DNA from: Gonocerus acuteangulatus
Lineage: Eukaryota; Arthropoda; Insecta; Hemiptera; Coreidae
Length of the DNA: 64,000 nucleotides
Reading direction: 5' to 3'
Assembly (NCBI GenBank): GCA_946811695.1
Contig: OX328125.1
Coordinates: 52,604,490-52,668,489 of the forward strand
In this document: positions 1-11,785 of the stretch, in pieces
Position numbering within the stretch: position 1 is the first letter of the stretch
How the letters are laid out: each line of letters begins with the position of its first letter
Notes under the pieces: model-generated
The model's input: only the letters and a program-made list of their open reading frames with translations
The model's database searches: none
What the model was told of the DNA's origin: nothing
Translations under genes and position numbers: made by a program

Positions 1-163
1 ACCGTAAACCTCAACCATTTTCGCACTTTTTCAATTTTTTATTTGCAATTTGTTGTGAAGCAGTGCTGGGTTCCTACCTCCTTGTTAGACGCTTGTCGGT
101 GAATCCATTAGAATTCTTCCTGGGATTTTTACCCTTAATCAATAATTTGTAAAAATCTTTTCC

Positions 164-414
164 CTACTGCTTCAATTTTATAGGCTTATTGCCGGTGGCT
201 TTTTGGTCGGTTTTCTTCTTTATGCTTGATTTAATGTTACTCAGACACTTATTTAACTGTGCAACAGTGACCTTTCGCCTTATGGAAAATTCATTACTAA
301 TGCTGTCCCAAGGAGGTTTTCTTTCTTTAATAGCAGCTATTAATTTAGATTTTTCCATTGCCACAGGATCATTTACTAATACTGTTGTTATAAAAAGTGA
401 CTGATCCAGGTCGG
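164..414 (-). pseudogene. Myb/SANT-like DNA-binding domain relic
   Basis: The minus strand is open from the edge of the neighbouring MITE to a TAG stop. The protein is lysine-rich with the spacing of a Myb/SANT-like helix-turn-helix: a W in PPWDSISNEF followed by VTVAQLNKCLSNIKSSI, like the 'W..I...F....VT..QL...W.NLK' pattern of Myb/SANT-like domains found in arthropod transposon-derived and regulatory proteins. The usual aromatic residue near QL..xW is a C here (NKCLS). Only the second half of such a domain is present, and the 5' part is cut where the MITE begins at 415. It may be a fragment of a transposon accessory protein or of a small host gene family. Assignment is by motif shape only and is tentative. 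Confidence 0.4.
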
Positions 415-639
415 CATGGGCGTATATAGAAAATAATTTCGGGGGGGCCTGGGAGTATTTGGGGGGAGGGCTGAGAGCAGTTGGGGGGTATGGAATATTA
501 TCAATCTAGATCTTGGAATAGTTAGCCAATTAAAATGATATTGCACCAAAAAGAAATTATTTTTTCTGACCAAAGTGGTCTCATTTAATTTATTTGTATG
601 TTTTTTTTTTGACAAATCTTTACCCTAATATGGTCCATG
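415..639. mobile_element. MITE of the CATGGGCGTATATA family, degraded copy
   Basis: The left end reads CATGGGCGTATATA, identical to the left end of the well-bounded copy at 12975-13235, and is followed by the same AATAATTTCGGGGGG block as the copy at 18744. The proposed right end (TGGTCCATG at 631-639) is a weak match to the family's CGCCCATG. The flanking octamers match at only 5 of 8 positions, so the right boundary is approximate. No coding capacity. Confidence 0.55.
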
Positions 640-938
640 CGAGTCGACAGTTGCACAAGACACACGCAGCCCGATGGGGAGAGAGAGAGACAAGCAACAA
701 ACTCTGACAGGAAGGAAGAGGGATGAGGGAGGGAGGTAGGAATCCTAGCTGCAGCTACTCTTAGAAACAGCTACTGTTAGCAACAGCTACTCTTAGAATT
801 TCCTTAGTTTATCAGGAGATGAGACCAACTTACTTAGATCTTGCTACCTAGAAGTAGCTCTTGTTTATTCACTCCGTATTGAGGAAGAGCTACGTCTAAG
901 GGCTAGATTCTACCTGTTAGATTCTAGCTTTTATTCAC
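640..938. other. Intergenic, purine-rich then simple repeats
   Basis: No gene seen. There is a GA-rich stretch at about 680-750. A short degenerate repeat of AGCTACT(C/G)TTAG(A/C)AAC units lies at about 750-800. Confidence 0.4.
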
Positions 939-1315
939 TCCACCCAATGACTGTAACATCCCATTTGTCCTTGACCTTGCTAAAACCCGATTCAAAATGT
1001 TCTCTCCAAATTAACTTGCCATCCTAATCCTGAAGGTCTATCCTTATATTCCGAATCCCATCCAGGCAATCCCCCCAGGCGGCTTAAGAGACAGTGGTCC
1101 CGAGACAATTTACTCACCTAATCTTATCGTGACCATTAAAATATTTATTGAGATATCTCTGGAAGTGCCAACAATGGTTGCCTTCTTCCATATTTTCTAT
1201 GTTTTTTATTTTATTTTACTTTTACTGTTTTTGTCAACTTGTGCATAACATCTGCATGAAAAAACTTGATCATTGTACTGTTAATAATTTATACAGATTT
1301 AAAAAAAAAAAAAAA
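939..1315 (+). mobile_element. 5'-truncated Jockey-type LINE, 3' end only
   Basis: This stretch aligns base by base, with scattered differences, to the last part of ORF2 and the 3' UTR of the long LINE at 44.6-49.0 kb (about 48620-48990). Shared blocks include CATCCCATTTGTCCTTGACC, CCCCCCAGGCGGCTYAAGAG and GGAAGTGCCAACAATGGTTG. It ends in a poly(A) run near 1300-1315, as expected of a target-primed reverse transcription product. It covers about 370 bp of a 4.4-kb element and has no intact reading frame. A target-site duplication was not resolved. Confidence 0.85.
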
Positions 1316-3831
1316 ATCACACAAAACAGCTTCGATATGAGTATTTGAGTAAAGGGGAGATGCATTCTTTGTATCTGGATAACCAGTCTTTGTAAATGCC
1401 TGTGTTGTATATAAATTTGGTAAGCAAGAAAGAACCTAGCAGACCAAATCTAAAAAAATATGCTACCTAGTTGGTCCAGGGGTAACGGTCAAAGACTCGA
1501 TTCATTGTTTACTGTTCTATTTAGCTGAAGCCTTGAATTTCAATAATCCCTTAAGTTGAATCACTGAGGTATATTAGAGTCAAGCTGATTTGTACACTAT
1601 TGTATAGCATTAGAATCAGGAAGGGAAATGATTGACTCCTTTTTTTTTACTCACTCAACTTCTACAATACCTTTAAGAATTTCCATAGGACTCGTGTCAT
1701 TATCTTCTAGTCTTCCCACGCGACAGACTCCCTCTTCCAATTTTCTGTATACATTATTAGTTTACATATCTTTGACCCGAAAAAACGTTTTACCAAAAAC
1801 ATTTATACTTGGAGGGCATTAAACTCAGAAACCTTCAATATTTCAATGTATGAATGAAATTTGAAAATAATTCTAAATAAGAGACAGAGAAAAATTATCT
1901 TTAAAAAATATGTTTTTTTCATGAAAAGCATTTCTAAAATTTATGAATAAATTACACCACAGCAAAGAGCAATGTGTGTTGATATATGTTTTATTTTGAA
2001 CGATCTCCACATTGAAAGACTGTTATTTGACCTAGGAAGGTATTGGGTTTTAATGGGCAGTTCTTAATCAGATTAAAGCCACTTGTCTTCTTATGTTTTT
2101 GCGTTTCCGTAATTAAATGTTTCTTTTTTATTTGTGAAGTGCACGGATGGAGTGCCAAATAATCGCCACTTTTATAACTAACACCTCAGTGGATAGTGAC
2201 TCTATGGGGCTTCTACTTTCCCGAGGGGTTACTAAGAAAGGCCTAGGGTTTTTTTAAGCTCAGTTGTAATGTGTTGAAGTGGCAGATAATTAATTGAACG
2301 CGTGCGAACTGTAGATGGTCCTTTAGTGGTCCAGTAGTGGCTTACGTGGGAGTTAGTCTTTATTTATTTATCTTCTTCACGTCAAATTTCATGAATTAGA
2401 GTCTTACTTTTATTATTATTATTTTCACTTTGTTTATAATCATCACTTTGTTATTTTAAATGTATACATGTCTAGGAAATGTTCATTGAGTGAAACCTAC
2501 CCGGCGCTTATAGCCATTGCCAAAGAAGTAACTTATTTATCTTAAGGTTTGTTGTCCTACATTTCTTGCTAGTTAGTTTGCCAATTGTTCAATTTAAGGC
2601 TTTTAAGAAGAGCAATTATATTTTATTTCATTATTTTTATGGTATAGCCACCATTCTCTAATTACTTTCTATGCCAATGTTTCAGTTTGCATATTATTAA
2701 CATAGGGCTGAAATAGCCTAAGTACATTAAACATTAAAAAAAAAAAAAAAAAACAATGAATGGTGTAAATTCACATTAATGGCTAGGCAAAAATAGACAA
2801 AGTGCATTTACGGCGTTAAGAACAAAAAGAAATAAATTAAGAATTACACTGTAAATTTTAATGACTTAAATTAACATAAATACCTTTTATTGCTTCATCG
2901 CCAACTATGAATGGCAGTATATGAGCTTTCTATGGAGAAGTGGCGTTGCGATTCAGCCCTCTCTAAAAACAATGCAAGCTCATGGTTTTAGAGCTATTAC
3001 CTAGAATAGAGAGACGTATGAAGCTCATTATGGGGACATTGTATGCCGATCAGCTAGCTTTGGGTTTCAACATATCTCTTTCAACGGTTCATTGCTTCTT
3101 TCAACCTCCATGGGTTCGCTCTCCGTTAGATTTCAATCAGTCAGACCTAACCTGGGCATTTTCAGATAGGGAAATAAAAGAACCTCTGGGACTTGAGGAA
3201 AAACAGAAATTAGCCCTGGAATCACAACATGATTAAGCTGTTACAAATCTCACAACGTGGGGTCATATAAGACCCCATCTAGTCTTTCGTAATTATTTTT
3301 CAAATTTGGTGTTAAGTTTCTGATATGGTATTTTAAGATGAATACCATGTATAATATAACAGTTTATAACGAAATAATCGTATTTAATTGAAAAATGGGG
3401 GTGTCGGAAATCAAACATCAAAATATCACAAATTTAGGCATATGTTTGTTTGAATATTTGTTCTCTGAATAACAACAATAAATATAACGTTTTCTCCTAT
3501 AATATTTTCTTTATGACTGCTAGAATAAAAAAATACTATGGTATGTAATATTGGTTTAAAAGGGGGGGAAGTATAGTGACTTGAATGTATGTACATTATA
3601 ATGATCAAAAAAATATAAATATTGTTATTCTTTTATACAATTTTTAGATATACTTTGATTGTGTTCAACACACAGACTCTTACTACAATTTGCACAATGT
3701 GTTACAGCTTTCCTGTCTTTTTTACGATAAAAAAAAACACATGGTATATATGGCCATCCTCTTTTCCACTCGTATCACATACCTCACCAATTTCACTGTC
3801 TTCACAATCCAAAACGGCTCCAAGCTCTCTG
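1316..3831. other. No gene recognised
   Basis: AT-rich sequence with a poly(A) tract at about 2736-2753. A plus-strand reading frame at 2982-3236 (84 codons) matches no family I know and has no supporting start or splice context; I treat it as chance. A small hairpin GGGGTCATATAAGACCCC lies at about 3260-3277. Confidence 0.4.
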
Positions 3832-4640
3832 TTTTTAGCGCGGTTACTCCCTATCTCCATAGTAGGAACCCGCTTATGAGGTTGACCTCACGACGCAATC
3901 CGGAAGTACCGACTAGAAACTTTTTCGTTTCAGACCCCATAGATCACGAAAATATAGGTGGTTCAAATTTGTATGTATATATATATATATATATGCTTGT
4001 CTGTTCGCTCTCTAGCAAGATCAAAAATGGTCCCATTTTGATGAAATTTGGTACAAAAATCTGTCGTCTAATTTGAAAGGTCAAGTTCGTTAACCAGCAG
4101 AATCCGCCCACTGGAAGATAGTGTTTGGGGAGAAATTCGCGCAAAAAAAATACGTTTTTGAGTTCATATGCTTGTAGGTACTTCTTTTCTTAACATACGA
4201 AAACGAATGAAACCCTTTTTTAAGGCGATATCTTTAACCGTTTCTGAGAAAAGTGGAATCGATGTTTTTGTAAGTCATTATTTTTTTGTGGGTACTTAGG
4301 ATCGCGGGATTCAATTGATATAGTTTCTACATATTAGAAATTAATCCTAATTCGGATGTTTAAATTTTGGTTATATTTGGAGTTAAGGAAGTATGCGAAA
4401 AAAATGATTTTCTTAATAGACGTGAAAAGTTTTCGGATCTTCATACATTTTCCGTAAATATCTCGATAAACGGTTGGGAAATCGTGGTAAGTGGAAGGTG
4501 GCCATTCGAATACTTACTAAATTCTCTACAAATAAGGTTCTGAAGCAGTATTCGATGGGGCAACGTCAATCACAGATATAAGCGCTTAAAACTAAAAAAT
4601 TGTTTGTTTTATTGTTTTGAAAAGGGTTTTCTCTTTGTTT
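3832..4640 (+). repeat. Dispersed repeat with central TA tract (family Y)
   Basis: The left block starts TTTTTAGCGCGGTT and includes CCCGCTTATGAGGTTGACC and CCGGAAGTACCGACTAGAAA. A (TA)n tract follows at 3976-3994. The right block contains TTGATGAAATTTGGTACAAA and AAGGTCAAGTTCGTTAACC. The same order, block-TA-block, recurs inverted at 16137-18505, and single blocks recur at 36265, 40108, 58385, 60215 and 62395. Noncoding. The architecture resembles Helitron-related DINE/HINE or mini-me elements (conserved blocks around a microsatellite), but the class is inferred. Confidence 0.7.
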
Positions 4641-5369
4641 ATCTCACTTTTTAATTGTTTGTTTTTTGTTTTAAATTGCATTTATCAGTAAAATTAGTAT
4701 TGTAGTAAAATAAGCTAAGAAACGGTGAAAGGTAATGGTAATAAGTTTGGAGTGGCTGTGGTAATCAAGATGACTGTGGCTAATCATGATGACGTATGCA
4801 TAGTTTGTTTTGAATTCTCCTGTCTATATAACCTTCCTCATAGCCTCCAACTGAAGTTATCGTTATTTCTTATTTTGTAGAAAGATTTAACCCAAGATAG
4901 AATGGAACTTTATTCGCCTTGAGGCACATATTTACACTTGATTATAACGCTAAAACGAATTTGCTAGTAAAACAAGATACATAAAATGACAACGAATTTT
5001 TAGTTGTTTAGAATTTAGAAGGAAAAATCATTATTTTTTGTTTTCAATGATATTCACCACATTAGGGTTTCTTGGGGTGCTGATTTTAAATTTGCTACTA
5101 TTTTTGGTGTAAAAAAATGTATAATACTAGTTTTCTTGAAAATGTAATCATATTTTTGAATGTATTTGACGAAATATAAATTATTGTTTTACGATTATAT
5201 TTTTCTTTTAATCTACTCTAAAAAACAAATGAATTAGTGGAAGACTCATATCGATATCATTTTCTAAACTCGATATAAAAAAAAAGCACTTTCAACCTAT
5301 TTTATTTTATTTCTCGGCTCCTAAGGCGCATTGGACGGAACGCTCGGACACGTATCGACTATTTTCCGA

Positions 5370-5455
5370 TGTAGAATCGCCAGAAAAAAATTGGTCCATC
5401 GGTAGAATCACTAGAAAAAATCGGTGACCCCATCGCTGTATAACTCCCCTTGTCA
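5370..5455 (+). repeat. Direct repeat, copy 1
   Basis: Contains GTAGAATC(A/G)CCAGAAAAAAA, ATTGGTCCA and ATCGGTGACCCCATCGCTGT. The same words recur in the same order at 6374-6435. Copy 1 has an extra internal GTAGAATCACTAGAAAAAAT unit, so it contains a small tandem duplication. Confidence 0.65.
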
Positions 5456-6206
5456 GCTAAAATGGATACAATTTTAAAAAAAATATGAATTACCTTTAGA
5501 TGAGTCAACTACTTGAGAATATTTTAGATTGGACCTTTTTTTAATTTCTAAATGAATAATGTGATTAATTGATAGCACTAACGAATATTAGTAAAATAAA
5601 TATTTTCATTCATCGTTCGCTTTTTTATGAAATATCGGATTAGCAATACTACTCCTATTTACAATTAATACACTAAAACACTCAATTAATACATTTAGTT
5701 AAGACATTAGTTGAAAGGGCTAATTGCAGTGAAAACTGAATCAGACAATAGGCCATTATATCCGTCAAAAAATCCGAATTCTCTACTAAAATGCTTGCTT
5801 CTTTAAAGCAAACCACTGATCTTCGTTGGATTGTGTCGCTGTCAGATATATTGGAGAATGAGCGCCTGGCAAGATTTCCAATATGACGTCTACCAGAAGA
5901 GTAGGGACAAGAAGTAGACATGTTTGACCTTTTTCAGGATGGGTTCTAAAAGCACACCGGATTTTAATATCTGGCGATGAAGTCAAAGTCGTGACTGAAA
6001 TATTCTGAGAAGATGGAGCATCGTCTGTTACAAATTCAAAACAACATATAACATCAAGTCATAGATTATTAGTATTCCTTCAACTATTTTGGGAGTAAAT
6101 GCGTCAATGTTCAGGTATTTGGATGTTCTCAGCAAACAAAAATTACCCAAAGCATCAAAAACTTAGCCTTACAGCATCAAAGTAATGGTGTGATTGAGCA
6201 ACTATA

Positions 6207-6251
<45 letters not shown>

Positions 6252-6373
6252 AAAAGATCTTTTACTTTATCTCTTTTGTGGGAAAAATATATTTAAAAAA
6301 AGAAAAAGTGTTCAATAGAAGGAATTAGTCAATGTAGAATAACGTATTCTACACCATACCAAAGTCATACAGA

Positions 6374-6435
6374 ACAATGTAGAATCACCAGAAAAAAAAT
6401 TGGTCCAGATCGGTGACCCCATCGCTGTATACCTT
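6374..6435 (+). repeat. Direct repeat, copy 2
   Basis: Second, shorter copy of the block at 5370-5455, about 1 kb downstream in the same orientation. Function unknown. Confidence 0.65.
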
Positions 6436-7551
6436 GTGAGTATCTCTGGTGGACGTTTTCCGTAAAAATTGATTCTTTAATAAGCAATCAAGAAATTATT
6501 TTATTTTACTATTTAATAACATAGTTGTCTGTTACATCAAGACCTTAATAAGGTCCCGTATTTTCTGGTGTTTCTGATCGTTGGCTGCTATTCTACTTGT
6601 GCACTAGGTCTAAAATGACTTCATTATCGATTACATTTTATAATGTAGCTACATGATCCAGCTAATAACGCTGTTCTAAAGGTTTCTTGCCGTCCTTGGC
6701 CAGCACTGAATGAAACATTCAATAAGGAGGATGTAAATAAACCACCTGTTCAAGGGGGAGCAAAAAGTTTATCTTCCCGAATCACGACGGGTCGGTATTT
6801 GACCTCTCGTTCGTGATCGTCCCTCCAATTATGCGAGTAGGTTACAGCAGTCAATCTAAGAAATAATTGTTCGCTTCCACTTTCCTTTCGCTGCTATTCC
6901 TATTGATAAATGATTCATTACTGAATTCGTGATTAACCAACGTTATTATTGCCCTTTCGGTTATCAGACGCAAGGATCATGGCTACAACTTGGAGGTGAA
7001 GACAAAAGACTTATTTCCGTTGATTTATTTCTATATTTTAGCGTGTTTCCCCCTTCTCAATAGAGAGGAGCTCATGGCGTCAACCCCTTCAAGCAATCTG
7101 TAAATACTGGCTCGATTTTTTTTTTTTTCAGGGGTAGGTAATGAAAAACCGGCCGTTCAAATTTCTTCGGTATCAGAAGAGTTTTCTAATTATTATTCAT
7201 TATAGTTACTTAACTTCTAGTACCATGTTCATACTACAGGAAAGCAAAGTAAAATCAAACCTATGCTTATTTGAGAGAGAGTATAACACCATAACTTATG
7301 TTAAATGTACAGTAATGCACTATAAAGATACAAATTTATTCCAAGATAGAAATACGTCACAGTAAATTATTCTAAATAAATTCCAGATATTTACAAACTT
7401 ATAGGCGTTGCATTTTTATTTATTTATTTCAATAAAATATGTTCAAGCTTTCTATGGACGTATATTTTTTATGTATTCTCATTATATTTACCTAGCTGCT
7501 TGAGTACATTATTTTTATTTATTTTTCATTTAAAAAAAATTAACTTTTCTA

Positions 7552-7765
7552 ACTAGTTATGTTCAAAGCTTATAAAATTAGCAAGCAAATGAAGTCTTAT
7601 CATTTTCGTGTACATTTTTTTGGTAGTTATTATTCGGAGGCATTTATATTGAATTATTTGAATTTTTTTGTAATTGCTATTTGGAGTGTAGCTCCAGAGT
7701 TGACAGCCATATGTGAGAATTGGCCTAAAGCATAGTTTTGAGATGTTGGTCGAATTAAAATGTTA
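7552..7765 (-). pseudogene. LINE reverse transcriptase thumb relic
   Basis: On the minus strand one frame reads KLCFRPILTYGCQLW, then a run ending IIQYKCLRIIT. This is the hallmark of the region just after the catalytic palm of Jockey/I-type LINE reverse transcriptases ('RPiltYGcpvW...iQ.k.LR.i'). An upstream stop separates it from any palm motifs, and the frame ends about 25 codons later. No poly(A) tail or target duplication was located. Only about 65 codons survive, so the clade cannot be fixed; it is not the same element as the Jockey copy at 44.6 kb. Confidence 0.6.
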
Positions 7766-8467
7766 GTCTGATTTAAAATTGTTTCAAATTTTTGCATTGA
7801 TAATTCGTTTAATGCAACTAATCTCACACAGTTCCAAAAATATCGCCAAACCACAACATATGGAAGAAAGTTTTGATTTCTCTATTTTTGGATCAGTCCC
7901 GATGTTGAAGCTGTGGCATTAAATATCTATTCCATTCTTAAAGAATATCAGTCATAATACCATTTCTCGCCCATTGTGAAGTAGTGATTATATTAGCTAG
8001 TATAATTTTTAATTAAAAAAAAAAAAAAAAAAAAAAAAATACAAGTATAGGTGTAACCTAGATAAGTTGAAAGTGCGAACCAAATGTGACTAATGACGCT
8101 TGTCTCACGTAAGGCTAGTGTTTGCAAATGAGTGTATCGCGTTAGTTGTCCGAGGCTTGCCATTCCTTTATCTCTAATCTTATCAACACCTCAGCTAGTA
8201 CATTAACGGCCGAACAAAACTAGAACGTGCTCACTCAGATGGTGATAAAAAGCTTGGAAGAAATATGGCCTTACAAGTAGTGCTTTCACGAGCAGTCCAT
8301 TCGCGAAACAACTTCAGAGCAATGTGATTGCATTATTTACCTTTTTTTTTTTTAATTTTTATAAGCCGATTCAAATAAATAATATTATACTTGTAGATGT
8401 TGACACTTGCGAATGTTTCATACTTTTTCCAACTTGACATAATTCAAGTAGGATGTGGTTAGTAGAT

Positions 8468-8499
<32 letters not shown>

Positions 8500-8556
8500 C
8501 ATCCAAAAAAGGTCACCATCCTCTAATTAGAATCAGTTTATTAAGGTTTTCTTAAT
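7766..8556. other. No gene recognised; homopolymer tracts
   Basis: Contains A tracts at about 8016-8039 and 8471-8499. The sequence AAGGTTTTCTTAAT at 8543-8556 is the left target duplication of the SINE that follows. Confidence 0.5.
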
Positions 8557-8751
8557 TTTTTTTTTTTTTTTTTTTTTCTTTTTTTTACGGCGCATCTACA
8601 TCTAGGTCATTAGCGCCGACATCCAGGGTGCAGCGAGGAATTTTACCAGCGAGCCGTGGGATGATAAAATTCCTGCCGGAGGTTGGGAATCGAACCCACC
8701 ATCTCCCGCTTATGAATCCAAGGCGCTAGCCATTAGACCACGGGAGACCCC
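8557..8751 (-). mobile_element. tRNA-derived SINE (family A) with 14-bp target duplication
   Basis: Read on the minus strand it starts GGGGTCTCCCGTGG. It has an RNA polymerase III A box (TGGTCTAATGGC) and B box (GGTTCGATTCC), then a body ending in GGCGCTAATGACCTAGATGT, GATGCGCCGT and an A-rich tail (T-rich on the plus strand). The direct repeat AAGGTTTTCTTAAT flanks it exactly at 8543-8556 and 8752-8765. The end of the body can pair with itself (GGCGC with GCGCC), giving a 3' hairpin seen in other copies. Confidence 0.9.
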
Positions 8752-8822
8752 AAGGTTTTCTTAATCTTTTTTTTTTTATTTTTTATATTATAAATAATCT
8801 TCATTACACAACGACATTACCT

Positions 8823-8944
8823 TTTAGCACTTTCCTCCGAAGGAACGTAGCTATTGAGGTTGCACTCATGACGGAATTTTTGAAAAATGTCTTCAAATCT
8901 TTATCGATCCTACCTAGTAGTCACCGAAATTGACCCCCATTAAA

Positions 8945-9004
<60 letters not shown>

Positions 9005-9100
9005 AAATGTGTGTCTGTTAACACGATAGCGGCCTGAGTTTTTGTTTTTTTTTCTTCACGAAACGTGGTATATAGCGTTCAATTAGCTCGGTACTAATTC
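8823..9100 (+). repeat. Dispersed repeat with central TA tract (family Z)
   Basis: Left block TTTTAGCACTTTCCTCCGAA, then TTGCACTCATGACGGAATTT and CTTTATCGATCCTACCTAGT. It leads into (TA)n at 8948-9000. The right block is GTCTGTTAACACGATAGCGG followed by CACGAAACGTGGTAT, and fades out near 9100. Other copies: 21807-22925, 42133-42795 (inverted), 34085-34482 (inverted, right side), 56534-57255. Confidence 0.75.
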
Positions 9101-9971
9101 TCTCCGTAATTAGTACAGAATAGGTATATGTAGTGAGGACTGGCCGGTTTCTGCACCAAGGATTAATAATAAGAGGGACAAAACGATTTAAGAAATTTTT
9201 TTTATCATTAGGTAGTTTTTCTTTTGCATAGAATATTTTGTTTGTTTTATTTTGTATTTTAATAATTTGTTTGTTCTTCTAAAGAGTAGGAAGTGGTGGT
9301 TATTGGACGGAAGATGGTCGAAACCCTGTACTCTGAGGATCTCAACACAAATAGTCGGGGTCATTTACACTTGGCCGTTGCTGTCCCTGCTCAGCTGATT
9401 ACTGCCCTGAGTTGTTATTTCTGACCCGCCCTGGGCTATTTCAGACCTACCTAACAAACATTTTTTACGTCTCTTTTATCTCTGACCCTTCCAAATTAAG
9501 TAAACCCATTTTTTACGTTATATTTGTACTAGTGTGTTTGACATTCTTTTATAGCCTTCTTCCTCTTTCCGCTATCTCTCTACACTTTATTCCGTATACC
9601 GAAATGTTTTTTCATACATTTCCTACAAGAGGCTGCAATTAGGAGTTGTCACCATTATTTTACGATACTACCTTCCTAGATAATTACAAGTTTCAAGATC
9701 TAAGATATCTCCTGTTACTTCATCAATCTGATAATAATTGAATCTAGGGATTTCATTACCGCTCAAAATCTCAGGTCATTAGCGCCTAATTGTTGTAGAT
9801 TCTATTATATTTTGTGGAATCAACTTGGACATACGATGTATATGTAAAAACATAAAGTGATTTTATATATAAATATTTCTTCTAATTCTGTCCTCCCTTT
9901 CAGTTTTTGCTGATATTTAATTTCTTTAATATATTTATATTTTGATATGTTTTTAATATTTTCATCTAGTG

Positions 9972-9972
<1 letters not shown>
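9101..9972. other. No gene recognised
   Basis: AT-rich. A 76-codon plus-strand frame at 9412-9642 is hydrophobic but matches no family I know. Confidence 0.4.

Positions 9973-10054
<82 letters not shown>
9973..10054. repeat. Compound (TC)n(TA)n microsatellite
   Basis: (TC)n interrupted once by CG, running directly into (TA)n from 10013. The flanks do not show the family Y or Z blocks. Confidence 0.95.
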
Positions 10055-10056
<2 letters not shown>

Positions 10057-10425
10057 GTGAATATACTAATTTATTTCATTTTTTGCTCATATTTGCACAA
10101 TATTTAAAAATTATGATAACGCAGATCATTAAGAGTGTAAAATAACAAAAGTATTCAATGAAAGTAAAAATAAATGTGAGGCCCGGTGGCCGTGAGTGCC
10201 AATTTAGGTTGTTGTGTTTTAAAAAACTTTTCATCAATGCTCCTTACTGAGCTCTTCATAGTACTATAAAATAAATCCGTATCCGTTCATTCTGCAAAAG
10301 TAAACAAAAGTGTGGTGTCACCACTTTCAAAACTGTTTCAAAAGATACACTTAGCCAACTAATTTGCAACTGTATTTAAGCTTAAATTACTCAGTAGCAT
10401 AAACAAACTATGTCCTGCTTTATCA

Positions 10426-10610
10426 CTCCCGGCCTCGAATGTTCAAGGAATGAGCTCTTTGTATCTAAGGTTCGATTCTCACTTGAGGTAATGGCTTTTC
10501 ACTGGAAAAAAGAAGAAACAGCCGCCCTATCCTGGCATGAAAACGGAGGTCTTATAGATAATCAGTTCTACAATTCTGTGCCGATTATTAATGTACGTTA
10601 AAATATAAAT
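10426..10610 (+). mobile_element. tRNA-derived SINE (family B)
   Basis: Contains a B box (AAGGTTCGATTCTC) followed by a body word CCGCCCTATCCTGGC. The same body word follows the B box in the copies at 36040 and 50788, both on the minus strand. It ends in an A-rich ATAAATAAATA tail near 10600. The cognate head GAGGCCCGGTGGCCG occurs at about 10182-10196, separated by about 230 bp of other sequence. The copy is therefore either split by an insertion or accompanied by a solo head. Confidence 0.65.
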
Positions 10611-11785
10611 AAATAAATACTATATTCAATGGTGCTGGTGGTGACCCCAATTTATTTAATTCAAGATCGCTGAGGACAAAATGCGGCGAGTTGATACTTA
10701 TATATTGAACACTCTTCAATAATATGATTCAAAGACATTGGTGTGTCAACTATCACAGATAGGAGCGGATTCCTTTTTCAATAAATATCCATGAATTATC
10801 TTCGTACGGCCAATCCTCGGTAGTACATTAACGATGGCAGAAGAAGTAATAAATGTATACTTTGCTTTATTACACAAGTACATTACTTTGGTAACCAAAT
10901 AGCAACCATTTTCAAGGAGGCTAGTGACCGCACACGATACTACAGATGGAGAAGTCGTAAAACTATTCCACACGACGTTTAGCACTACTTTTGACGTAGA
11001 TATCAGCTAACTTCTAACTAAGGATCGAAATCGTGGAAATTCGCAATATAAAAGCAATACTATAGGTTTGTAAGCTAGAAATGTTATATTAGAATTCTTG
11101 TTTTTTACGCCATAATCAAGCATGGATTTATTGCTACTTGTTGCAATAAATATAACATTGTTGATCAAATTACACCTGATATAAATAGAAAATTACTACT
11201 GTAAGCCCTTCAATTATTTATATGTTTTATTATTATTCTAAAATCCTTAATGATTTGAAACTAGTTCGATTTTAAGGTTAACCCGTACGCATCATGACAG
11301 TGGGATTGCCCCCGAATGAGCTTAGTTGGTGATTGGCCTTGAAAACGACCTGTACAAAAGAAAGATCTCATCCTCCCAAGAAGGAGAGTGTAACTGTCCA
11401 AGGTCGGTGGAGTGATGTAGGATTCCCAGCATTAGATGCATCCTTTCACGTAGTACTCATTATGTCTCATTGCACCATTCATGGAAGTAAAGGACTACGT
11501 ATTTCAGCTTTTCATTAATGAATGAATGTCTTTGACATGGTCAATTAGGTACCAATATGTTGCATGATAAGTTTACTATTTATCAAGCTTAATGGATAGT
11601 CTTTCAGGAAAATATTTTTCATTAAATGTAAAAAAAAAAAAATGATCTGTTAGGTTGAGAAGGAATATGTTTTAAATCATAAACAGTCTATCTATTCTCT
11701 TGCCTTTAAATATGAGTGGTTAAGTCAAGTTTGCACTATCCGTGAGCGCGTCAGTACTATTTGTGGTTTTTATCCTCGGACATTA
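10611..11785. other. No gene recognised
   Basis: AT-rich; nothing matches a family I know. CCTCGGACATTA at 11774-11785 is the left target duplication of the next SINE. Confidence 0.4.

Larger units (their letters stand above)
4641..7551. other. No gene recognised; A tract and a local duplication
   Basis: AT-rich. Holds an almost pure A tract at 6211-6249, which could be a retroposon tail but has no recognisable body beside it. It also holds a dispersed direct repeat, listed separately. Short reading frames here (for example 5682-5921 minus, 7141-7365 plus) resemble nothing known to me. Confidence 0.4.

Noticed and set aside
3255..3280. piggyBac-like end (GGGGTCATATAAGACCCC)
   Set aside because: It is a short hairpin only; no TTAA duplication, no second end and no transposase.
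8630..8760. Functional tRNA gene
   Set aside because: A and B boxes are present but the acceptor stem does not pair and the sequence continues into a SINE body with tail and target duplication.
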